Positions 28,335-41,926 are shown, counted from the stretch's first letter. The stretch is 64,000 nucleotides of DNA from Primulina eburnea (GCF_022965805.1 NC_133114.1:2812761-2876760), one strand, 5' to 3'. Notes: a model not told the origin generated them from the sequence alone. Numbers and translations are program-made.

Positions 28335-29969
28335 TTTTATTTTAGACTATGTGGAGGATTATATTCATTTTGTTTAACTTCGAAATTTCGTTCGTTGTTA
28401 TTGATGTTTTGGGACATGCTGTTTATGTTTATTATATTTTGGACTTTATTGGAGCGCTTGCGTGTTTTCGTCTATTACATTTTACGGTTTTTGGTGTATT
28501 CGATGTCATTCTTTTAGGATTTGCTTTTTCGACCTCTTTCTACCACGTACTCGACATTTTACCAGGGAAGTATTTTTGTTTTCACATTCTTGATAATTCT
28601 TTTTATTTCGTTTTACACTGAGGGCAGTGTCGTGGTCAAAGTGTGGGGGTGGGTCAGTCTTGTTACACATCGTTGCACAACACTTAACAACACTTTTCAC
28701 GTAGGATGGAACTATTTTTAGACTAAGAACTCTTGTTTCACTTAATAATCGGATTAATTTGTTAGATTTTGGATCACCCGGAAAATTGTTTCATGCCTAG
28801 TATTGAGTGAGAGGAGTCGTAGTTTCAAGGAGAGAGTCTAACATGAACCAGTTCTGTATCAACATTTTGTTCAATGCACGTGGTCAAACTTTTACGCATT
28901 GATAGTGAATTGGTGAAATGTGAACTTAAAAAAAAAAAAAAAAAGAGATTAATTGAACAACGATCCCTAGAACTTGTCTGATTAGCCCTCGAAGCGAAAA
29001 TACGAACGATGGTGACTTAGGGATGATTTAGGCGATCTTTGGACCGTTTGAGCCTTTCAAGCCTGACCGATACATCATTCATTGCCCCTAGTAACCCCTT
29101 TTGAGCCTGAAAAAAATCGAATGGTGTGTGTCAATGACACACAGTCAGCCCCCATTCGTCAGTTATTCAATGTCCCACATCAACTACCTGAATCTTAGCC
29201 TATACACTTTTTCCTACCTACATGTGAGAGAAATAAAACTCCTGTGCACATTGGAATGTTTGAATTACTCCAATGGATTGAAGAATTGGGTGAAGGAGTC
29301 GATGAATTTTTATTCATGAAAAAAAAAACAAAACAAAAAAAAAGAGAAAAGAAGAAGAAAAAGGAGGAAAATGTATAGTATTGAAAACACCCGAAAAAAT
29401 CTGTGGGTGAAAGTTGGTGGACAATGAGAAAGAAAAGGAGACGCTAGAGCTCTGAAAATGATGAAAAGACAGTAACTGTTGACGAGTCGAAAAGTGAATG
29501 AATGTGCTACAAGAATAATTTTTATTATATCTCACTTTTGATTCCCCTATCTTTTATTGTAGCCGTGAGCCTTGGCCTTACGTTATAAGCTTGAAAAGAC
29601 CTATTAACCAGGTCATTGTCGTTCAACATTTAGTAGAGATGGGTATGAAAGTCAAGCATATGGGGCGTTTCGATAACAAATGAAAATAAGTGATCATGAA
29701 ACCAAGTAGCTGGAGATGAGTACGAGTCGGACCTACACACTACACACATCTTGTTCTGTTGATCCTTACTGGGTAAATGTTTGAATCTTGAACTGCAACG
29801 AAAACGAATCTTGTGATATGCGAAGTGTGATCTTTTGACCGGGAGTGAAAGAGTTTAACAAATTGAGAAGTTTTGACTGTGTCACCTGAGTTCTAAATCT
29901 GAAATATTTCTCATCTTTATCTTTTGTCTGATTTGTTCGAGGACGAACAAAGGTTAAGTGTGGGGGAGT
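28335..29969 (+). other. Non-coding 3' interior of the gypsy element
   Basis: No coding signal. It holds a (A)n run near 28929 and a GAAAAGAAG-rich run near 29340-29370. The phrases GGGCAGTGT and AAGTGTGGGGG occur at about 28624 and again as AAGTGTGGGGGAG at the polypurine tract. Confidence 0.6.
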
Positions 29970-31478
29970 TGATAAGCACAAATTATATAGCAGTTTAGAG
30001 ATTCTATTTTGTCGTATTCGTGCTTATCTGGCATTTTTTATTCCGAGTTTCGCGCTTAATTCGTCTCATTATGGCTATTTGCAGGTTTGACCAAAAGATG
30101 GTGAAAGCCAAAGGAATGAAAGAAAAGTCAAGCTCGCAGTGCCATGTCACGAAATACCCGGAAAAATAGGAAAACTTCACAAGAGATCACCCGGACCCAG
30201 AGGACGGGCCCCGTCAAAGGGTCCGTGTACATCAACCCCAAAGAAGACAAAAACCGAGGCTACACGGACCTGTTGACGGACCTCTACACGGGGTCCGTGT
30301 CCCTCATCACCCGAGAACCCAACTTACAGTGTGTGGACGGATCTCCAGACGGACCCCTACACGGGGTCCGTGTCAGCCATTCTCGAGAAAGAAAAAATCC
30401 AGAGTCTACACGGACCCCTCTCCGGATGCAGGCACGGAGTCCGTGTACACATTATCAGATCGAGATTTTGGCGAAGATTTGCTCGTGAATTGGGAAGGAA
30501 ATAAAAAGGAAAAACCTAGACATTTAATGGGTTGTTGAATTTTCGAGAAGGGAGCCGACTTTTGGAGGAGAAAAGGCGCGACTTTGGGACTCTTGAAGAC
30601 GGCGAAGACTTGGGAGAAACGAGAGAAAAAGACAGCGCAATTTACACGCAAGATCCACGCACCATCATTGAGATTTCTCTTCTCTTTTATTTTCTTATTT
30701 TTAGACATGAATTCAAACATTAAATTTGATTTTAGTTTTAAATTTATGGAGTAGTTTTTCTTGTGATCGGGACCACGATAGGGACAATGACTGATTTTGT
30801 TTATTCGTTGGATCGTTTAATTCATCAGTTATTTCATGTTATTGATTAATGTTTGCGTAATTTTCGTGCTTTTGATTTGGCCAATTAATTGCATGTTTGT
30901 TGTTCGATCTTGACTCGAAAGGGAATAGATTGGAATTAGCTTCAAAAATATTAATCAACACACGGTTAAACCGACTAGAAATAGTATTCGGTTTCAGTGT
31001 GCGATTTTAGGCGACAGATGTAATTCTATCGTTGATGCATGCGTTTTTGTTTAATTAAATTCAATTAGAAATAATTGGACTGTTGAATGAAAATAGGATT
31101 ATAAATTCTAGAAATAGATTTATAATTAAATTAGAGGATTACATCGTGACTTCGAATAATTCCAGTGTTTGAATTTAATCAGAGTTTGTTACCGTTGTGT
31201 GTTCCCGATCATTCTATTTAAATTTGAAAATCCCGCGTTCCAAGCTTCTCTGATATTTGACTTAGTCATCAAATTAGCATAAATTAGTTTAAAAATTCAC
31301 TTAGTTGAAATAACAATCAAATCGCTCGTTATTGTTTGCCTAGATTAAATAAAATAATTGAATCTTAGTAATTAAATAATAGTCTCTGTGGGATCGATAC
31401 TTAGACTGTTCGTCCATTAATATAACTTGACCTAGTCCGCTTGCTAGAATTAATCCCAACCGAATTCGTCGATCATCA
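29970..31478 (+). repeat. Single 1.5-kb gypsy LTR with CGGACC repeats
   Basis: The TG...CA repeat follows directly on a purine tract. Between about 30195 and 30450 it carries five or more copies of (T)ACACGGACC or its inverse GGTCCGTGT, the same words that fill the LTRs of the gypsy element at 14.2-19.3 kb. Otherwise the two LTRs are not obviously alike. Confidence 0.8.
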
Positions 31479-33066
31479 ATCACCAACTTTTTCTCCTTGT
31501 TCAGCTCCATAACCACTGTAACCTTCTACAGTTGACAGCCCATACGATCGCTGACACAGATTGCAAAACAAAGGTTCCATCAACTCAAAGAAAAATCACG
31601 TAAATTTACATATAAAAGACAGTAACCAAAAAATAGAAAGACAATATCCAGCCAGGAGAGGCTTTTTTCTAAATAACATGATTCTTCCAAAATTTTCTAC
31701 ATTAGTAAATTTTCAGATACAGAAAATAGCCACGATAAGACTACATTAACTTATTTGAATAAACCTACAAATTCCGAGTGCTTTTCTTGGAGTTCTCTGA
31801 AAACTTGACGATTCATAATATTCAAAGAGCCCCCTAAACATTACTGCAATCAATACCTTCGACATGGCAGAAGTTATAACTTCCGGAATGGGCTCGGTGG
31901 TGTCCCCAATTCCAAGGCTGATTACCTGAGCATCAGGATGTTTCAACATGTGTGCAGCTTTTCTTCTGGCAATCTAATACAGGGATAATGGTAAAAAATC
32001 TACATTCTCACTCAAAAGCAAAAGTAGAAGGGCAACACATATATAAATTTTTTGAGCTAACGAAAGGAAGAACTTCACTTTACTCAATTTAATCCACCAA
32101 ATAAATATGTGATGATACACATAGATATCAAGTCATCACATCATTTGAGAACAAATCAATTTTTAACCAACAGTCGTAATGCTTCAAAAATAGCTAAGAG
32201 ATAATCAAGTAAAGGAGTCAAAACAGCACCTCCGGGAAGAGGTAGCCAGCTTGAAGTTTAGCCATGTTTTCGTTGCGAGATACTTCCGTCTTGTAAGCTT
32301 CATCAAATGCAGCATTGGTAGTCAGAATAACTGAATATAGAGTCATATACTACGAGCAGATCATATTTAATAAAACAAAACACGACAGAGAAAACACATA
32401 TATGCCTGGACGAGACAAGTAAAGCATTTGAAGAAAAGTTAGTGAAAAAAATTGAACCCCAACAAAAACATTTCAAACAGCTCTAATAGATTAAACACAG
32501 AATAAACCAAAACAAAAAGATTCAAAAGCCTTGTATATTGAAAAATGCCATAAAAATGTCAAAAATTATCCAAAATAAGAACGGAGAAAACCACATTATA
32601 CGACCAAAGATGTTAAAATCGAAGAGAAAACAGAGCATGCACAGCAAGAGAATTGGCGATGAAAATATTGATCATTTTAATTTTTTAAATCGAAGATAAA
32701 ATAGAGCATGCACCACAACAAGAGAACTGGCGATGAAAATCTTCGTCAAAAGAGCACCACCGTATTTAAAAACAAAAGAAAATATATTATTCTTCAATAA
32801 CCGAACATATAAATCACCTGTTCTCTCAGGCGCGGCAACACATTTCACGACCGCTTTAAATTTTCCAGGAATCGAAATTTTCGTGGACCTGCAACCAAAT
32901 AACCACAAAATAAAATCGGAAACTGTCTCACTTGTAATAAAAAAAAAACCCTAAAACAAGTAAAGAAAGAAACTTGGTACTTGATGTTCTCGAAGCTGTA
33001 GTTCGCGATGAAACTGGAGGCCGAAGAAGCCATACATGTGGAAAGATTCTGTTGAATTACAGACAT

Positions 33067-33380
33067 TTTCAGAAAGCATCCGGGAGAACGTGTGCACTGG
33101 CGAGCAGTTTGGCAGAGAGAGTGGTCAAGCGAAGACCAATTGAAGTGAAGCCGACATTTCTATTTTTGAATATATGGAAATAATCTGGGCAGGAACCCTA
33201 GTCACTAATGTAAATGAATTAGAAAAGTTTAGATTTAGAGAAGTAAGCGACTGGAGCTGGAAAATATTTGATAGTATACAAACTTATCGAATTTGAGTCG
33301 AACTCAAATATGTTTAATCTTTTTCGAGCCGAACTAAACTCGCAAACTATCAAACAAAATAATTTGATAATAAATCTAAC
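33067..33380. promoter_or_regulatory. Upstream region of DAP
   Basis: Probable promoter and 5' leader of the DAP locus, defined by position only. No convincing TATA box was singled out. Confidence 0.35.
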
Positions 33381-34690
33381 TAGCTTTAATATTTAATTAA
33401 TATAATTATATATTATATAATAATTTTTGAGACTTTCGAATATTTATTTTCGAACAATAATTCAAATAGTTTATGAATATCTTCGAATTTTTTTAACTGA
33501 ATTCGAGCTTTAATTTGAACCAAATTCGAGCCAAAAATTTTAAAATTTTCGAACTTTGAATCGATCTTGAACTCAAATAGAACTAATTCAAGCCGAATTT
33601 GAAATTAGTACTGTAAGGTCCGAAATTAAGACGACGTAATCCAACTGCATGCAAATCTAAGAAATATGAAAAAATGGTTAATTAAATGATTTTGATTGCT
33701 AAACTGATTATGTGACACGTTTATGTAATGTTTTAGTAGTTTTTCTACATACATGTATTAAAATGTATTTTGAAGGATTATTCGAGTTGCGATCGAGGAA
33801 CGGAGACCGATGGCTGAAAAAAATAGGAAATGTTTTTATTAAATAATTATTTTTAATTATTTAAAATATGAGTGATGTTTTTTCATATTTTTTGAAAATA
33901 AGGGGTTTTGATGAGATTTTATACGTCGGAAAGTAAATTTTATCGGTGTTAGTTTTTCAACAAAAATACAAACGTTTTGACAACCCGACTAATAAATTCA
34001 CAAGCTTATTTAAACAAAATTATTTTTAAAATTTTAATTAAGCACTAATGGACCTAATTAACCTACCTAATGTGCCTAAGCTTAATTAGTAACTTAATTA
34101 AGTATAAAATACTCAAAAAGCCCAACCCCAAACCCTCAAAAACACATGTCCACTTTCAGATTTCTCTCCCAAGACCCTCCCCAAGTTTTACACGACACAC
34201 ACACACCTAAATATTCAAGAGAAAATTTGAAAGCTTCAAGGAATTTCTAGTCAAGGTTGTCGTCCCCGTTCTTCGCAATCGTCAACGTAAATTCGTGCGT
34301 TAAATACGCAAAGGCACGCTATATTCTCCTTTTTACACATCATTCACACCATAGCAATTATTTAAATTTAGTTTGCATGGAAAACAAGTGGGGACTTGAA
34401 ATATTTTCGATTTTATGGCATATGTCACTTTTTGAGTTTAAGTTTGATTAATTTTAATATTTTATTAATATAATATAATTATATATTAAATAATAACTTT
34501 CAAGATTTTCGAATATTTATTTTTCCGAACAATATTTCATATAGTTACGAACATTTTCGAATTTTTTTAGCCGAACTCAAGTTTTAATTTGAACCGAATG
34601 CGAGCAATTTTTTTTTAACATTTTCGAACTTTGAATCGATCTCGAACTCAAATGGAACTAATTCAAGCTGAATTTGAAATCAATACAAAG
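33381..34690. repeat. About 230-bp direct repeats flanking an LTR-like segment
   Basis: 33385-33610 and 34450-34690 share long stretches (CTTTGAATCGATCT.GAACTCAAAT, TTCGAATATTTATTTT). The 830 bp between starts TGTAAGGTCCGAAATTAAG and contains a CA-rich leader and a GTTCTTCGCAATCGTCAACG-type sequence, as in LTRs of plant gypsy elements. A solo LTR is likely, but neither a TG...CA boundary pair nor a 5-bp duplication was proved. Confidence 0.45.
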
Positions 34691-34857
34691 GTAAAAGACT
34701 AATTGAATTTTAAAATCAGTACAAGACTAATTAAATAACAAAAAAATCAAAATCATCTAATTGGATTTTATATATTTACTCTAATCAGTATAAAGATAAA
34801 AGACTAAAAACAAAACAAAAAAAAATGGAAGTCAAGGGAGTTTAGTGGGGAAAGATA

Positions 34858-35957
34858 TTAATCGCTAAATCAAAAAGATTACATTTAAAATAATATATAT
34901 ATATTAATTTATCGATTAATTAATACTTCTTTAAATTAATAAAATTTTATGGTCTTAACATTATTAATTCATAAATGTTTATTATATATAATATAATCTA
35001 ATATTTATATTCAATATTATTTCATCTATTCTTTTAAAAATCTATCTTTGTTCATTAAATATATTGCGTATTTTCAAAATTTTATTTATCCTATTAGAAT
35101 ATTCATTAAATATTTGTTTGAATACTTTATTTAATACGTGTGAAATCACTCTGGGCCGGGCCTAACTTGGTATTATTTTCTAACATTGAATAAGCCCAAT
35201 TATTTACAGGAGCAATTTGGGTTCTCAAATAAGCCCAATTGTCATAAAATTTCCTCGCTGTTCATACTATTTGTGAAATCCTCGCGAATTCGAAATTATA
35301 TCAAGAAGAGATTTTTCTAGGGTTGTTCAATAATTAATTCTCGCGAAATTGTTCTGATTCGTTTGTTGTATAGGCAAATATATCAGTTTCCAATTGCGCA
35401 ATTTTCCAATCAAGGTCAATCCTACGTGCGGATTTTCATCAATCAGGTTCAGATTCCCCCTTTCATTGCTTCAAGAACCCTAGTTTATGGTTTCCGCTGT
35501 ATTTTGATTTGGTTATTGACTGCGCATCAATCTGTGTTTTGGAGTTTTGGCGATCGTTAAGTTAGATCACAGAGAATTATTTACTTGGATATTGTACATT
35601 TTCTTCTTGTCCTCGATTTTGAAAACGCACATTCCGAAAATTGGCGATTGAGTTTGATCGATTTCGTTAGTTTTCGTTGTCAAATTCCATTTTGTAGCTG
35701 ATTTTTAATAGTGATATATTTATAATCTAAGGCTTACAGGAAGTCAAGAAGCTAATAATTTAACCTTATGCGTTAAATTGTGTTGTTAATGTTTTAAAGT
35801 GTTATTCCATCTTTTTTTCTCACACCGTGTAAAGTTTTCCTAGTTCTTGATGGTCCTATATGGGTACTTTTTATAATTTAAGGCTTACAGACTGTGTAAA
35901 AAGGTAATTGAATTGCTTCTATCTTAACAGAATTCTTATTTTTTGTTTGGAAGCTTG
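34858..35957 (+). repeat. Copy of the 5' region of the gene at 47.9 kb
   Basis: Begins ATCGCTAAATCAAAAAGATT and runs about 1.1 kb with high similarity to 46680-47862. It includes CTAACTTGGTA, AATAAGCCCAATTG, the leader TAGGGTTGTTCAATAATTAA, and the intron-like tail ending TTTGTTTGGAAGCTTGAG. The coding sequence that follows in the 47.9-kb gene is absent here; unrelated sequence starts directly after that GAG. It is duplicated promoter and leader DNA without its gene. Confidence 0.85.
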
Positions 35958-38666
35958 AGCGACTGTTTTTGTGTAAAAAGGCAAATAGCGACGGTTTTGT
36001 CAATAACCGTCACTAATTGATTATAAATAAATACAGCACATTCCCGTCCATTTTTCTCAAACCCGCTTTCACTTCTTTCATAGTTTTTTCTTGGGCGATT
36101 TTACTCTCAACTTGAGGTAAGTTTTTTAGCTTTAATTTTTTTGTTATGATAACGAATTTTGGTAGCTTGTAGTCAGGTCACGATCTATCTGATTTTTTTT
36201 GCGTGAACAGTGCTCCGATATCTAAGCCCCCAGTTTGTTTTTCTCGAAGATTATATTGTTTCGACACGAGTTTTTTCTCATCCCTATTTGGTTTATTGTT
36301 TTTAAAATTGTGTATCATCCTTTTTTGGTTATTAATTTTTTAATTCACTTGGAACAAATTCCTCTTACAATTATCGTGTGTTCCTACTTTGCATAATACT
36401 GCTTTTATTGAACTGAAAAAGATATTTTCATTTATGTTAGTTTCAATAAAGTTTTTTATTTTAGTATACTCAATCTATGTAAGTTTGAATAAATATTTTG
36501 TATAACATTAATATTTTTTTTATTGGAAGATGTGTATCATTGTGAGAATGGCTTCTTCTTGAAGCCAAATCAAAAGTTGATTTTTTGTTATCGAGCTTGT
36601 TGTTTTTTGTATTGATGATGACCTCTTATTCAATTCTAGCTGAAAGTGAGGGAGGATGGTCAATATTTTATTCATTAATTTTTTTTTATTATTAGGTGTT
36701 CAATTTCAACCATCTCAGTTGTCTCAACTCATATACGTTTATTGAATTGTTCTCCTACATTGCAACACTAGGTAAAAAAAAATCTAAATTTTTTACTTTT
36801 ATTAGCTCATTCATGCATTCAAAATTTTAAATTGTTTTTATTTTTGGAAAAAAAAATCTTTTCTTCATGTTGTTTTTTGTCTTGCAATCAAATAAAAATA
36901 ACTAAAAGAGCTATTTTATTTTATGTTTTTGGTTTACTATATAAATTTAAATTTAAATTGAGATCTCTATGATTGTGATGCCAAAAGAGATAATACTCTA
37001 GTAAATTTACTATGTAAACTTTTGTATAATATTTCTCCAAATACTATTTTATTGATTTTCCAACACCTTTTAATTTTATTTGGTGTGAAAAGTTATATAT
37101 GATGGAGTTTAAAATGTTATTAATTGTATGATTTGTTTTAGTTTTGTTCTGGGATTCTCTTTGAATAGCTTGGTGTATGTTATTTAAAAAAAATATGATG
37201 GGTCTCCCACTTTGTTTTTCTCGAAGAGTATGTTGCTTCAACACGAGTTTTTTTCTCATCCCTATTTGGTTTATTGTTTATAAAATTGTCTATAATACTT
37301 TTTTGGTATTATTTTTTTAATTCACTTGGGTCAAATTCCTCTTACCATCATTCTAGTGCATATTTGTTTATTGAAATTTAAATATTCATATTCCAATTAG
37401 TCCATTATGGTATTCAAATTCGGGAATTGAACATCATCAAACCTTGGGTTTTTTGGTACATGAAAGTGCAATAAGCAAATTATTTGTGATAATATATGCA
37501 ATTGCAATAAGCAAATTGAACAGGGTGCTCTAAAGTTTGTACTCATTTATACTCTGGCATTGAGGCTTCTTAGGTTAATTTACAGTTTTTCACAACTAGC
37601 ATTTTTCATATCTTTTTCGTCATATTTAGTGTATCAAAAGGGTCCTATTTTATTTATTTTTGTCTTTGGCTGTGTTGATGACAACCTTTAGTTTTTAAAA
37701 AAACTCATTTCTCATTTATACTCTGACAATGATGCAAAGTTGAGACCTTTAGGTATGGTTTCTTAGGTTAATTTACATTTTTTCATATCTTTCTCATCAT
37801 ATTCGGTGTATCCAAAAAATCCTATTTTATTTATTTTTGTCTTTGGTTATGTTGATGACAACATTTATTTTTTAAAAAAAAATCAGTTTTCACATGTTAA
37901 TGACAACCTTTAGTTTTTAAAAAATCTCATTACAACGCTTTATAATTGATTGTTATTGTTTTATGTTAGGATTTGAGTTCTGGTGAGATTTTTTATTTTC
38001 AAATACTCCAATTTATAATGCTTGGAAACATTACAAACGATCAACTAAAAGGAGTTTGCCAATTTCTACTTTCTTTGCCACGTATTTAGCAAAATACTTG
38101 CAATAGTTTACATTTTTTTCTGTCATATCAATTTTTTATAGCACGTATTAATATATTGTTCTGTTTATTTTGTATGTTTATGTTGTACCATGGTATGATT
38201 CGATAAAATGAATATTTTCTTATTACGTTAGACTAGAGTGGATTTGGCTTATGCATAAAATGATTAAAGATAACTACAACTTTAATTGTTTTTTGTTCTA
38301 TTTATTAGCTGAATGTAGAACACAAATTTTAGGTTTTTATATGCAATAAATTTTTGTTTGATGATATTCTCATATTTTTTGGACAATCTTTTGACTGTTT
38401 GTTTACTTCTTTTACATTTAAGTTTATCATTATTTCACATGAGATGATATTACTGCTTCAAAAGAATATTATTTTTATGATCAACGCCTATATCATGTGA
38501 GATAACAAATTGAGTTTGGCATATTTATTTAAGTTTTGGAATCTCTTGCCTTTCATGGATCAAGTACAAAATATTTTGGTGTCATGGTGTTGTAATATCA
38601 TGAATGTTTAATATATTAGCCTTATATATTCATGACACACGCAACACGTGTGCGTCGGTGGCTAGT
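35958..38666 (+). mobile_element. Helitron-like non-coding segment with a typical 3' terminus
   Basis: About 2.7 kb of AT-rich, T-run-rich DNA without coding capacity. It contains internal direct repeats: CTCGAAGA.TAT.TTG.TTC.ACACGAGTTTTTT near 36240 and 37218, and GACAACCTTTAGTTTTTAAA near 37680 and 37900. It ends with a GC-rich hairpin ACGCAACACGTGTGCGT and CTAGT at 38662-38666, followed by T, which is the form of a Helitron 3' end (hairpin, then CTRRT, then host T). The left boundary is unknown and could lie at 34858. Near 35990 it holds a GCGACGG...AACCGTC inverted motif seen in other plant DNA elements. Confidence 0.5.
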
Positions 38667-38960
38667 TATTTTATTATTAAAAAACTCATAAAGCCCTAAC
38701 CAGTAACCCCACGGCCCAAATTTGCGTCTCCCGCCTCTGCTCCGAGCCATCCCGGGAGAACACGTACACAAGTCAACACCAGCTAACCACATAAACTTCA
38801 ATTTGCATCTTCGTTTCTTCCCATTTGGACTTAAACTCGACTATCCCCGAGCCATCTTCTCAATTGCTGCTCAGAATCATTGCAGCTTCTCAATTCCTCG
38901 AGTTCTTCTGTTTGAGAAATTTGGGCTTTTTTCTTAGGTGCCAGAGACAGATTGAAGCAT

Positions 38961-41470
38961 ATGGCTACAGATATTGAAACAGTTGAGCAGAGATTGAAGT
39001 CGTTTCTGGGTCAGATACTAACGGAAAGAGGCATTCTTGAGAGAATTGTCTATAAACACAAAAACCAACATCGAAGATGCTCTTACTTTCAATATTTGCT
39101 GAAGGTCTTTTTCGCTCCGCGTTTTGCGCTTCCTTATGAATGGGTCTTGGTTTGAAGTGGCGAGTTTTCTTTCTTTTGTGTAATTGTTTTGTGACGTATT
39201 TTGTTCTTTTTTAACGGGTAGGTTCGACGAGATTTGAACCTTCTGAAATCAGTGAACTTGGAGGAGATATTGGACGCCTCTTTCTTGGTTATCAACGGGA
39301 ATAAACCACAGCAAAAGGTGCAGCTTTTGGAAAGGTCTTATATTCGTTTATTGCTGTTTTCTTCTATGTATTCTCAGTTTTTCTTATTTCTATACTACTT
39401 CCATTGAATTCCTTATATGCTCCGGTCTTACAAATGCTCATCCCCTTTGAGTTATATTATTTGTTGGCGACCCTTGTGGTTTTAAGTATGTACTTGTGAA
39501 TTCATATGTTATTTTCGTAGGCCATTTTTATGGTCACTGGCAATTATCCATTACTGTTCTGCTTATAACTATTTACTTGTGTAATGTATCTTGTGAGTGT
39601 ACTTAGCTAATCAATTTGTTAGCTAATCAATTTGAGCAGTGATTTATTAGTAGTTTGGGAGTTTGGATCGGGGTTGAATTACACAGTTTAAGTGATTGGG
39701 TCAGGATATTAGTTAAAGTTTCTAGTGTAGACACTATATTTGGTTAAGGCTTCTGTTGTGTTTCCCACTCTTTTTTGTAAATTCTTGTCTTGGTGTATGA
39801 ATATTTCACTAGATTAATATAGTTTTGGAAGGAGGACATCTTAAAACTTATTTATGATATACTTATTTCTTATCATATGCCAAGGAGAATAAACTAAACT
39901 ACAACAAACTAGATTATTCATTTTCATCTGTTGGTAATGTAGTTAAAGTTTAATTACTAATTCTTTGTATCTGTTGATCAATTTTGCATGTGAAAGGAAA
40001 TTCTTGTATAATATTTTTTGCTGTTTTTGCGTCTTCAGTTTGAAGAGGAGACGGTGTGACGGTGGCAAATACAATTTTTTGGAGAGGCTCTTGGGAGCTG
40101 CCCGCTTACTGTCACAGGTTTTCCCTTCAAACTTTCAGTTTCCTTTTATCGGACCAATGTACTCTTAGTCGTAATGTAGACTATGCATTATTGCAGATGG
40201 TTGAGCCCCTGTTGAGGGCAGCTATGTATCCTTTCATTTTGGTGTTTAGTTTAGCCTCTATCCTCATATGTAGTTGTGATGTGCATGAAATCAACCAAAA
40301 TGTTCTTTGTCAATGTTTTCTCTTAACAATTCTAAGGGAGATATCTACACTGCTTGCTCAATCATTTTTTATGAAGTTATCCCTGACTACATTGGCCGTG
40401 CTTGCGCGCGTTCGAGTATTAGTTCAACAAGTAAGTATAACTATGTATCTTACAGCACACACACCTAGACTTCACCGCCTTTAAGAATCTTTTTGTCATA
40501 TTCATCGCCTTAATCATAGAAAAGTATTTTGGAACATTGTTTGCCTTGATTATGTACGCAGGTACTTGTTGATGCTGTTCTTGTCTATAATTATGTTTCT
40601 TCTCTTTCTCAAAGGGAACATACTATAAAATTAAACCAAGAGGGATTTGAGGTTAGTCTGCTTTAGTTCATGCAAAAGAGATCTCTCTCATGCAACACAT
40701 TCATTTTGATTTCGAAAGTTGCTTTCGATACATGCAACAGCTATTTCGAGAATATTATCCTACGAAGATGGAAGCTACCGTGACTTTAGACTGCATTTGG
40801 CAAATAGATAAGTATGTGTTAGTCGAGAGGACAGATGAAAGTGAATCAAAAAGTCAAGAGAAGGATGGCGAAGAAAATGTTTTCATACAGCCATCAAATA
40901 TAAAATACGATAATATTGAGGCTTTCCTTGGAGGTACGTCCTCTAAATCAATGTGATGTATTATATGAATACATTATTCAATGACGGGTTACAGAAGTTT
41001 TCATGGACCTTTAGTGTTCCTCTTTTCCTTTCCTCTTCTTTCTGTTGAATATCTTTCTTGTAGCTTAATGTATTTGGTGTGTTTGCATGATGTTATTTCC
41101 CTTTTTTATTCGTGTAGTAGATGAATCTGATCCCATAGATGTGGAGCTTGTTTCAGCAGAACCGATTGTTGGTGAAGAAAGTTCAGTGAACCATCTTGAA
41201 ACGCATGTTCAAAATGATTCACATAGTGCTGGATCATCGAGTTTTAATTTGGTTTCCCATAAATCTGAAACATGCGGTGAAAATTTGATGGAATATGATT
41301 CATTAACTGCTAGTAGCACGGCTCCTCTTGTTAAGCCTGTGAAACATAGAAGCCCAACAAAGAAGAGTGTTGCATTTGTATCTGTTAATCCAAGGAGAAC
41401 ACCATTAACTGCAAATCAATCGAAGTTTCAGCTGAGAGGAACCGAGAAGAGTGGAGAAGATCACTGCTGA
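38961..41470 (+). CDS. NEPRO-like nucleolar protein (DUF4477 family)
   Basis: The eight exons are 38961-39104, 39222-39334, 40039-40117, 40197-40225, 40337-40430, 40562-40651, 40741-40933 and 41118-41470, all GT-AG and in phase, for 364 aa. The N-terminal two thirds is helical and holds the family block LERIVYKHKNQHRRCSYFQY (residues about 25-44), then VRRDLNLLKSVNLEEIL and GGKYNFLERLLGAARLL. The last exon is acidic and Ser-rich, with a basic stretch (KPVKHRSPTKKSVAF) and RRTPL near the end. The animal relative, nucleolus and neural progenitor protein, is nucleolar and tied to RNase MRP/P. A plant role in rRNA or tRNA processing is inferred only. The ATG follows a leader without an upstream in-frame ATG. 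The family call rests on the first exons. Confidence 0.75.
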
Positions 41471-41926
41471 AATTCACAAAAATAGTCTTTTCTGAGGTGA
41501 ATATACATGAAATTGAAGTTATATGAGATTTTGATACAAATTTAATTCTCAAGCATCATTAAGGGACATCATATTTTTGTAAATCTAATTTTTATTAGAT
41601 TGATTAATTAGCTTTCAGTCATGTTAAATTCTGTTTTTTTTCTCGTGTCTTAAGATCCCTATTTTATCAAAGGTGTGCGCTTCTGGGCTTGATCTATGTT
41701 ACATTGGTATGTTATACCATTTCAGTGATTTTATATAAGATTATCCATTGATGTTATTAGATTTCACAACATTTTTATTTGAATTCAAAACTTTGATGTT
41801 TTTACGACATATTTGTGTGCAAATGATATCAAGGTTGGTACCATAGTTGGTGTGAGGTTTTGGATTCGTATGAAGATCTCAAATTTGGTATATATGAGAT
41901 CTCAGATTCAAGATTCAAAGCACTAT
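41471..41926. other. 3' flank of the NEPRO-like gene
   Basis: AT-rich 3' UTR and intergenic DNA; nothing further is seen. Confidence 0.45.

Larger units (their letters stand above)
27614..31478 (+). mobile_element. 5'-truncated Ty3/gypsy (Athila/Tat-like) element inside DAP
   Basis: From left to right: a protein-coding segment without gag, protease or polymerase (27645-28334), a long non-coding part with the Athila-type phrase AAAGTGTGGGGGTGGG, the purine tract AAGTGTGGGGGAG at 29956-29968, and one LTR from TGATAAGCACAAATTATA (29970) to TCGTCGATCATCA (31478). There is no left LTR. The right edge lies 7 bp inside a DAP intron, and the left edge abuts the end of a DAP exon. This fits insertion into the intron followed by a deletion that removed the 5' part of the element and the adjoining DAP exon. 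Confidence 0.82.
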
